In this document: one piece after another, positions 20,097-27,624 of the stretch
Numbering within the stretch: position 1 is the stretch's first letter
Layout: every line of letters starts with the position of its first letter
DNA from: Stenocarpella maydis
Lineage: Eukaryota; Ascomycota; Sordariomycetes; Diaporthales; Diaporthaceae
Direction: 5' to 3'
NCBI GenBank assembly: GCA_002270565.1
Contig: NQMI01000047.1
Coordinates: 71,309-98,932, forward strand
DNA: 27,624 nucleotides
Notes under the pieces: model-generated
Database searches by the model: none
What the model was told of the DNA's origin: nothing
The model's input: only the letters and a program-made list of their open reading frames with translations
Made by a program: the position numbers and the translations under genes

Positions 20097-21743
20097 ATGC
20101 CCATCGCAGGCGGCACGATGGCGCTCGGGCCGGCGAGGCACCTTTTAGCCATCCTCGCCTTCTTTGCACTTGCAGCTCAATGCCAGCAAGGCGGGCCTAC
20201 GCAGAAGCCGATCGTGCAGGTGCCGAACACGGGGGCCCCCAGCACCGGCATCCCCATGACGCAGAAGCCGACCGCGGCGCCGGACCCTGTCGAGACGAGC
20301 GGCCCCAAGCGCCACCCAGGCCTCCCCGTGCTGGGTTATGTGACGCCGTGGAACTCGCGAGGCAGGCAGCTGGTGGAGGACTACCGCGACAAGTTCGACC
20401 TCGTCAGCCCCGTGTGGTACACCGTCCACGCGGACGAGGCCAGTGTCGACCATGTCTACGTCGTCAAGGGCGGGCCGCCTTCCAAGGAAGATGAGGCTTG
20501 GTACCAGCGGTTGCAGAAGCCGACTTCCTCATCGGGCACCGCAGAGCCGCTCCAGATCGTACCGCGCTTCATCCTGGACGGTTGGGACCAGCACAACTTC
20601 CAGAGCCTCATCTTCAACGAGACGAGGTGGCGCATGCTCTCGGAGGTCATCATGGACGTCGTAGCCGAGAGGTCATTCGACGGTGTCGTATTCGAGTCTG
20701 GTGCATCCTATGCCCTAGGGCCTCCGCTCACGAAACTGTCGGAGCTGTTGCACGCCCGAGAGAAACTCCTGGTTCTTGTTATGCCCCCCGTTCGGCAACC
20801 TGGCGATGGCATGACTGATAGTAAGCAAAGCCTTCCGGACCCCTGCTGTTCAGTCCTTCCGAGAACTTCTTGTTTCTGGTTACTTTCTCTCGTTCTCCAT
20901 GGCTGTCTTTTAGGCGGGGGTTTGAATGCACAAGATTACAGGAGGACTGGGGGCGAGACTTGAAATCCCCGATACGCAGCAGTAACTTCACAAAAGTGAT
21001 CTTAACTAGTGCCTCTGGAGAACGTACGTCTGATGTGGCATATTCTAGTGATCCTTCAACCCCTCGCAGGGCTTTCACACTATGTCGACTATTTCTCAGT
21101 CATGACCTATGACATGACGGGCCCCGGTGGCCGGGAGCTCCACGACGGCACCGGCTTCCCAGAAGGCAGCTCAATCAGACGGGCGATCGCGCAAGGGCAG
21201 GCCCGTGAGCCTGGCCCGAACACGAGCGCCGGCTGGGTCAAGGACAATCTCGTGGCATTTATCGAGGCATCTGCGGCCGGCGAAATGGACCCGTCCCAGT
21301 CACCCGCGGAGTCCAGGTGGGCGAGACGAAAGTTCCTCATGGGGATGCCTCTATATGGGTACAAGTACCCTGTGCTGTTTGTCGACAAGACTACGGGTGA
21401 CTTCGTCAAGCAGCCTGCCGATGGCGCGGATGGTGAGACAGTCACGCCTGTCTTGAGGGGCGCTGGGGAACCCGTCATAATGACAGAGATCCTGGACATG
21501 ATCAAGGAGAAAAAGGCAAGGGTTCTCAAGTCGGAAGACGAAGGTGAATATTTCTTCGACTACGAAAAAAGGCCTGGCACCGGGTGTTGGAGAGTGTTCC
21601 TGCCCACGAGCGAGGGGATTTCTAAAGTTTTTGACACGATACAGGACGTTGTCGACGACGATCTGGAGTATGCTTTTGGTGGAGCCGGCGTCGCGCTCTG
21701 GGAAGTTGGTCAGAGCTCAAGCGGTCTATTGGCTTCTATATGA
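20097..21743 (+). CDS. secreted GH18 protein, chitinase-domain-containing protein 1 (CHID1)-like
   Basis: Seen: ATG 20097 (context ACCAAGATGC; ATG 20118 is an in-frame alternative) starts a signal peptide (HLLAILAFFALAAQC, residues 15-29), a Thr/Pro linker, then the GH18-like barrel: VLGYVTPWNSRG, FDLVSPVW, IVPRFILDGW, SFDGVVFESG, LLVLVMPP, YFSVMTYDMTG, FLMGMPLYGYKYP and ALWEVGQ. This order and the short FDG..VE segment without DxxDxDxE match the CHID1/stabilin-1-interacting family. Exon 1 ends at 20820 (GTAAGC). A single 249-nt intron to 21069 (CGCAG) joins in frame (465 aa) but skips GGLNAQDYRR, which fits the family between barrel strands. A 93-nt intron to 20913 plus a GC..AG intron 20953-21069 keeps it in frame (478 aa). 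Known: the family binds saccharides and is secretory or lysosomal; chitin cleavage is doubtful. Confidence is high for the family, lower for the middle exon. Confidence 0.8.
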
Positions 21744-21746
21744 GGC

Positions 21747-22076
21747 TCAGTACCTACACAGTATCACGTCGCGCTGGCGATCAAAGTAAGTATGTAGGGA
21801 GGCAATCCGCTGTGAACGCGACGCTGATGGAGCTCGTCCCTTTATGAATGCCTGGATATCCTCTTCTTCGAAATCTCGTAGAGGAAATATCATAGGTGTC
21901 CTGACACGCCGCTCCAGGAGAATGTCCGTGAGGAGGCAATGATGGCCGAGCTCCCGGCCAGGTCCAAGGGGGAGGCGCGCGGTCACCAAATAACTTCCCA
22001 CCACATCCAATTTCTGAGAACGCGGCATGAACAGATCCAAAGCTCGAGCCTTTTTTTTTGGGGGGGGGTGGTGCAC
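21747..22076 (-). CDS. possible small or partial hypothetical protein
   Basis: A minus-strand frame of 109 codons ends just past the stop of the GH18 gene, convergent with it. After a low-complexity start (HHPPPKKKAR) encoded by a T9-G9 run, the rest is well mixed (VVGSYLVTARLPLGPGRE, MIFPLRDFEEEDIQAFIKG, ASLHTYFDRQRDVI) and looks protein-like. No family is recognised. The start lies in a homopolymer, so the true gene may begin upstream in another frame or be a decayed C-terminal fragment. It may also be chance. Confidence 0.25.
   Translation of the reverse strand: MHHPPPKKKARALDLFMPRSQKLDVVGSYLVTARLPLGPGRELGHHCLLTDILLERRVRTPMIFPLRDFEEEDIQAFIKGRAPSASRSQRIASLHTYFDRQRDVILCRY
22051..22068. repeat. 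T9-G9 homopolymer junction
   Basis: Nine T followed directly by nine G. Likely to carry length errors, and it affects the reading frame of the small minus-strand ORF. Confidence 0.85.
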
Positions 22077-22882
22077 AATCTACGGTTTATCCATTTCCTT
22101 AATCGTCCTGGTTGTGAGACTCCTACAGCTCTTCTGATTACACGACATGTGCAAATACGGCCTGAGACACCAGCTACTAAGTACCGCCCGGACGGTAGAC
22201 ATACGACCAACTATACTTGAGAAAACCAGCACATCGCGATGTAAAAACCAAAATGTGATTCCAACCATTGTCAGCGTGATGAAATTGTACCTACGGGATT
22301 ATAGCAAGGTTGGCCGTTATGTTCGACACAGTCTGTAGTGCAGCTTCCACGTCCGGCCCTACAGGCTTCGGCCACATTGTATTATGAAGCTATTTACTAC
22401 CTGGCGTTTCCAACTCCTCTTTAGCCTAGAACTCCTATATGAGGCATATAATAGCACTATATACCTCCTCCTTATTAGTGCTAGGCAGCAACTTAATAGT
22501 CTTAATTTATAAGTAAAGTCCTTTGCCCTATTATATATCTTCTATACTTATATAGCATACTAATAAGTTCTACTTAATGAGTTTCCATGTATAGAATTTA
22601 TTTTCAGCTATAGAACTAAGGTTTCTATATAGATTATGTAATAGGTCCTAATACTTATTTAGTATTATTTTCTTATTACTTTTAAATAGCTTAAATTTAA
22701 TTATCTTCTGTAAGTTTTTATTTTTTATTTAAAAGTATTAAATTATATATTTTAATATTTTTAAACATAAAATAATCAAGATTTAAGTAGTTTAATTATC
22801 TAAGTTGATTATATAACATAAAGTAAAAAGAAGTACTTAGGATTAGAAAGTCGCTAGTTTTTAGTAAAGTTTCTAATTTTAA
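22077..22882. other. border and AT-rich flank of element 2
   Basis: No gene seen. Mixed composition up to about 22380, then increasingly AT-rich, RIP-like sequence with long A/T runs (22680-22800) up to the LTR. No continuity with the flanks of element 1 is obvious by eye. Confidence 0.5.
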
Positions 22883-22980
22883 TGTTATGAACCAACACAA
22901 ATGGCACCCTGGGGACCCGTTTGAGAATCCAGGTGTCTAGGGACAAGCACTATAGCACGACCCCGTAGGACCCTAACTGA

Positions 22981-22987
22981 TGAGTCA
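22981..22987 (+). promoter_or_regulatory. TGAGTCA site in U3 of element 2
   Basis: Same core and flank (CTGATGAGTCAG) as at 7693-7703 in element 1, in a region where the two LTRs otherwise do not align. A Gcn4/CPC1/AP-1-type motif by sequence; function inferred. Confidence 0.45.
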
Positions 22988-23035
22988 GCACTACTTATCA
23001 AACCCTAAGGGTTAGGGTCAGGGACCTACCTTATA

Positions 23036-23119
23036 GGCTTGGATTGATAGGCTCAATATTAATCCAATCAAGCAACATTACTAATAAATTAATAAAATCA
23101 TTATCAATCCTATTAAGCC
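23036..23119 (+). repeat. long inverted repeat in LTR of element 2
   Basis: GGCTT-GGATTGATA (23036-23049) pairs with TATCAATCC (23102-23110) and AAGCC (23115-23119): 14 pairs with a 4-nt bulge. It occupies the same LTR position as the GCTCG-rich stem-loops of element 1, just upstream of the shared CTAAAGAGT. Confidence 0.6.
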
Positions 23120-23419
23120 ACTAAAGAGTAAAAATATATATATAAATATAGTTATTACTATAGTAGATAGTTTTCATAGAATAGACTCTTCAGTTATTAA
23201 TCTAAGTATTTAATCCCAGTATTAGATAGCCTTATAGCTAGTAATCATTATTAGTTAACAATATTACTTAATAACTACCTAATAATATATTCTAAATATA
23301 AACCCTTAATCTCTTAGGTTTAGTATACTTAGAAACCCTTTAATCATTACATTTTAATAACTCTTATTTATATATCACTATATAGACTTTAAGCAATATT
23401 ATATATAGAACCCTTCATA

Positions 23420-24720
23420 ATATCAGACTCTAAAATAACCACCCCTACTCGCAACCTTCTCTATAAGCTAAATAAACTTGCTAATAACAAGACTATAAAC
23501 CCCTATATCTAAGAACTAGCTAATAAGGTTAGGCAGCTATACCTCCTTATAAAAGGATAAGCTCAATATAATACAGAAGTTAAATAGCTTCAATAGGAAA
23601 TCACTACCCTCTAAGCAGGAGCTAACACCATTAACACCCCAATCCAAATAAAGGAACATATTAAGCTTAACACCCTAGCCCCCTATAACGGAACTATTGG
23701 ATAACTTCAGGCCCACCTAACGCAAGTCAGGGCCTACCAGCGCTTCCATAGGTTGAATATATAGCCTAGCGGAAAAAGGGTTATATATGCATCTCTTTCA
23801 TTAAAAAACAAGCCTTAGCTGAGTTTAAACCCTACTTAATTAACTTTATTAATGCAGAATCATTTAAAGCCTACAAGCTTAAAATACAGCAAATTTTTAG
23901 CAGTTATAAAGGCTATAAAGATGCCCTCAGGTCCCTATTTTAGGACCCAAATAAGGAATAATAAGCAGAAAGAGACCTAGTAAATTGCAAATAGCACAGC
24001 TTAGCAATTAATTACGCTATAGAATTCCAGTAAATCTTTATTAAAATCAACTACACCAATAACGCAAAGAAATTCATATTCTACTACAAATTAAAAAATA
24101 AGGTAAAGGATAAACTGAACAAAATTATAAATCAACTTAATAATTTTCTATACTATATAGGAATAGCCATTTAGATTAATGATAAACTTTATAAATAATG
24201 CTTAAAAAAAGGATAAACTTCTAAATAACCCTCATTTGATAAGCATAAATTAAATATAGGAAAGAAGTATTAGAAAGTAAGCACTCAGTAGGGATAGCAT
24301 GCAGGCCCTATAAAACTAGATATTACCTAATGCAAGAATAAAAAAAACATTAAGTACTATAACTATAATAAGATAGAATACTTTACTTTAGAATGCAAGG
24401 CTCTAAAGAAAAATAGAGACTAAAGGTTAATACCCAAAGGAACCTAACAAGCTAATAAAGCTACCTATTAAGCTAATATAGCTACTTATAGCATATAAGG
24501 ACCACCAAGATCCAAACCATAATAGGAACTTACAAATAAGTACTATATCTATAGAATAAATATATATAACTAATACTAAATATATCTAAATCAGGACCTA
24601 AATAACAAATACAACTTCTATAATCCTAATAAAGAAGACCTTTATAATAGTCTACACTTCTCATAATACACCAAATCCCAGTATAAGAAACATTAGAAAG
24701 ACAAGGCACAATAGCAGCCT
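23420..24720 (+). pseudogene. gag relic of element 2
   Basis: Colinear with the gag of element 1; its ATG reads ATA here. The zinc knuckle at 24355-24393 has Tyr codons for the first two Cys and the His (TAC, TAT, TAC), while the last Cys (TGC, 24391-24393) survives. Confidence 0.65.
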
Positions 24721-25710
24721 ATCCCACTAATAAAAAATCCCTAGAAGCCCAGAATAACATACACATCACTTAATTAAATAGCTTACTTTAATAACAGCTA
24801 TACTACTCACTACAATAATAAGGAAGCCATCAGGTGGTTTTCTAAGAATGCTTCAGGAAAGCAGGAAAGAACCCTAGCGGTGGGAAATAGAGGGAAGCTC
24901 CCATAAATTAACCCCAGAATAAAAAGAAAACCTATCCCTTAGGCTATACTTATACTACAAACACAATAGAAAGAACCACAAGACTACCTAAAACAAGCAC
25001 CCCTTCTAACCACAAGAACTAATATTATAGCGGTTATAATCATAAGAAGACCTTTCAAAGAAACTATAGGATAGCCTACCCAGGAATATAAGAGACCCAG
25101 AGATGCAGGACGCACATATCCAACGCATAATAAGCATAAAGATATCTCCTAGGTATCATATATCTATAATAAATATGAGAAGCAAATAAGAGAGAAAACC
25201 AAGTATAATTAGTTTCCCTAATAATATATAAATAAGGACATTAAGTATACATATAAATGCAATAACTTCAAGAACTAGCACCTACATTAGAAATATAATA
25301 AGATGGAATACGCCTTAATAAGGCTGGACTCCCGAACACCCTTAGAATGCCTATAAAACCCTAGCGGATAGGCAGATTACAAGGAGCCAATTTACAAGGT
25401 ACACATACTCAATAAGGCTCAAGATTAGCATCTACTAAGATAGCAGGGGCTGTTACTCAAAACCCTAACAATAAAGGAACAGAATCACAGCATACAATAG
25501 CTAATTAATAACCTATAAAAATTACAAAACATTATAAAGTAAAACCTTAAGAGTATCAAGAAGGTTCTAGCAACAGACAAACAGTCAAAAAAACTAGAAG
25601 GGCTATCTACAAAACCTGAGGCAGCAACTAACTACATTATGAGATACTTATATATAACAACAAATAACTACAGCCACCTAACAGTCCAAATCAAGCTAGA
25701 AGTCCACACA

Positions 25711-25780
25711 TACTCAGCACTCATCAATAGTAGGGCACAAGGGAATTTCATATCCCCAAAGATAGTAAATAAATACTACC
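25711..25780 (+). pseudogene. retropepsin relic of element 2
   Basis: Reads YSALINSRAQGNFISPKIV. The active-site triad position is N-S-R-A (25726-25737) instead of D-S/T-G-A, with two G-to-A changes. Confidence 0.6.
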
Positions 25781-26439
25781 TACTATGATATAAGAAAAAG
25801 GAACCCTATAGACTTAATATAATAGATAAAACTAAAGTATCTTATAGTAATAAAATTATTAATATAAAAACTAATCCCCTCCTAATTTAAATTCACAACT
25901 ATATAGAATTACTATTATTTAATATCACTAAAATAGTAAATCATTAGTTAATCTTAGGAATACCTTAATTAAGAAAGAACAATCCCTAAATCAATTAAAC
26001 TACTAGCTAGATCTTTTAAGATAATGCCATTCCCCAGAAGGAGGTTATAATTAATAGCAAGAGAAGGAGTTATATTACTAAGGATAGCAAACAAATAACG
26101 CACTCAAATGAACCTATAGATACCTCTAAAAGCAGGCAGAAGGCCCAACTCTAGAAAGATAGAGAAGAATTAAGCTACTCAAGCGCCTCGCGAAAGAACC
26201 AAAGCCAATCAAGAGATTGCCACTCCAGCACAATCAGTTAATATACAACACAGAAAACATAACAATACCTCCTTTACCTAAGGGAAGAAAAGGAAGAAGA
26301 TAAGACTAATAAACTAGCATAAATACCAAAAGACTATTATAAATTTAAGAAAATATTTCAGGAATGACTCAATACTATATTACTATAATATATATAATAA
26401 GATCACAAAATACCATTAAAACCTAAAACAATACCCTAA

Positions 26440-27230
26440 TTTAAGCCTATCTATAAACTTAATAAAGAATAACTTAAAGCACTTAGAGAATACCTTAATA
26501 AAAACCTTAAAAAGGAATCCATCAGGCTATTATAATTACTAGCAAGATACCCAATCCTCTTTATACTAAAGAAAAATAACAAGCTATAACTTTACATTAA
26601 CTACCAATAATTAAACAATATTACAATTAAGAACTAATACCCTCTCCCACTCATTAAAGAACTATAGGATAAACTCAGAGGAGTAAAATAGTTTACAGCA
26701 CTCAACTTAAAGCATAAATATAACCTTATCCAAATAAAAGAAGGAGAAGAATAAAAGATAGCATTCAGAACACACTATAGATATTATAAGATAATAGTTA
26801 TACCTTTCAAATTAACCAATATACCTATATTATTCCAAAAAATAATTAATCAAATCCTAAGTAAATACCTTAATATCTTTATTATTACTTACTTAAATAA
26901 CATTCTCATCTTCTTAAAAAACCTTAATAATTATAAGGGATATATTAAAAACATTCTTCAAAAACTTCAGAACGCCAATCTCCTAATAAAACTAGAAAAA
27001 TATAACTAGCACATATAAAAAGTTAACTACCTCAAATACATAATCAAACCAAAGAAAATTAAGATATAAGAAGAAAAAGTTAAAATAATCAAAGAATAGC
27101 CAACCCCTACAAACATTAAGGACATCAGAGCATTCCTCAGATATACCCACTTCTATCAATAATTCATTATACAATATAGCAATATTACGAAACCACTAAT
27201 AGACCTTACTAAGAAGGATTACACCTTTAG
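26440..27230 (+). pseudogene. reverse transcriptase relic of element 2
   Basis: RT blocks YPILFILKKNN, PFKLTN and the catalytic box are present. The box reads YLNNIL (26890-26907): both Asp codons of Y-x-D-D have become Asn (AAT, AAC), each one G-to-A away. The connection motif (NIKDIRAFLRYTHFY) follows. Confidence 0.75.
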
Positions 27231-27451
27231 ATAAATAGATATCAAACAATAAGCTTTCCAAATACTTAAAGATAAAGTCACAAAAGACCCCATACTTAAA
27301 GAAACAGACCCAGAAAGGGAATTCAAAATCTATATAGATGCCTTAGATAATACCATAGGCAGAGAACTTACTCAAAAAGATAACTAAGGAAGGATATACA
27401 TCATTATAAACTTCAGTAAAAAGTTCAACAAACCAGAAACCCACTATATTA

Positions 27452-27624
27452 TACCTCTGATGAATTTGTGCTATAGAATAGCATTCAGTTCAGCGTGTAT
27501 GTGTTTCGGCAGGGTCGCAGTATGGTGCTCTGAGGCGAATTCGGACGATTGACAATGGTCTAAACAACTTTATATTGAATTAAGTTGGGCTTCTGTAAGC
27601 CCTCCTTATATACCCTCCGACGTC
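27452..27624 (-). mobile_element. non-RIPped sequence fused to element 2, promoter/LTR-like on minus strand
   Basis: From 27452 the sequence no longer resembles the retroelement and is GC-balanced with no RIP bias. On the minus strand it shows TATATAAG (27605-27612), then a perfect GGGCTT/AAGCCC hairpin (27587-27602). This could be one end of another LTR or a gene promoter, continuing beyond the window. The exact identity cannot be decided from 173 bp. Confidence 0.3.

Larger units (their letters stand above)
22883..23351 (+). repeat. 5' LTR of element 2 (469 bp)
   Basis: Starts TGTTATGAACC and ends CATTACA. From CTAAAGAGT (about 23122) onward it matches the element 1 LTRs closely. The first 220 bp are largely different except for CTGATGAGTCAG, AAGGGTTAGGGT and an inverted-repeat region at the same place. 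The U3 start remains GC-rich. Confidence 0.88.
22883..27451 (+). mobile_element. Ty3/Gypsy LTR retrotransposon, element 2, 3'-truncated and RIP-inactivated
   Basis: Has a 5' LTR (22883-23351) and an internal region colinear with element 1 from 8073 to about 12350: gag, zinc knuckle, protease, RT and the start of RNase H. Similarity stops after CTATATTA at 27451 inside RNase H; integrase, chromodomain and 3' LTR are absent. Stops and Asp-to-Asn changes pervade the frame. It is mutated at many sites different from element 1, so the two were hit separately. Confidence 0.88.

Noticed and set aside
26992..27174. 60-codon minus-strand frame in element 2
   Set aside because: Antisense of the RT connection region in AT-rich DNA; Phe/Leu/Tyr-rich as expected from the complement of A-rich codons.
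1..27624. A biosynthetic or defence gene cluster linking the NmrA-like, MFS and GH18 genes
   Set aside because: No core biosynthetic enzyme, NLR, or shared regulatory motif is visible, and the genes are separated by transposon blocks and a possible assembly join.

Overview
The window looks like nuclear DNA of a filamentous ascomycete, probably a Sordariomycete. Genes are broken by many 53-100 nt GT..AG introns with CTGAC/CTAAC-like branch sites. GC-balanced gene islands alternate abruptly with very AT-rich blocks in which old transposons are riddled with TAG/TAA stops and C-to-T / G-to-A changes, the signature of repeat-induced point mutation (RIP). I see no CRISPR array, rRNA, convincing tRNA or bacterial feature.

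Layout. (1) 1-5170, gene island: an NmrA-like NAD(P)-binding protein (minus, five exons visible), an unrecognised coiled-coil protein with a nuclear-localisation-like motif (plus, two exons), and a candidate Thr-rich single-pass membrane protein (minus) with an apparent frameshift. (2) About 5950-7604: RIP-degraded relic of a MULE (Mutator-like) transposase on the minus strand. (3) 7605-15619: Ty3/Gypsy chromovirus (element 1) with both LTRs, gag, protease, RT, RNase H, integrase (D-D35-E codons retained) and a C-terminal chromodomain. It also has an antisense coiled-coil reading frame between pol and the 3' LTR. A 22-N assembly gap at 12076-12097 is flanked by two near-identical 150-bp copies, so this element may be a chimeric join. 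(4) 15620-16390: AT-rich flank. (5) 16400-21750, second gene island: a DHA2/Vba-type major facilitator with six introns, and a secreted GH18 protein resembling chitinase-domain-containing protein 1 (CHID1). (6) 22350-22882 AT-rich flank, then 22883-27451: a second Ty3/Gypsy copy with its 5' LTR, cut off inside RNase H. (7) 27452-27624: non-RIPped sequence with a promoter-like signal on the minus strand.

The host genes show no shared operon-like pathway. An NmrA-like protein, an MFS transporter and a secreted GH18 protein form a typical accessory set beside transposon-rich DNA, but nothing ties them into one cluster. The most interesting signals lie in the transposons: the antisense ORF, LTR stem-loop regions that persist although the U3 sequence has diverged, a shared TGAGTCA (Gcn4/AP-1-like) site, and inactivation of catalytic motifs by RIP-type transitions.
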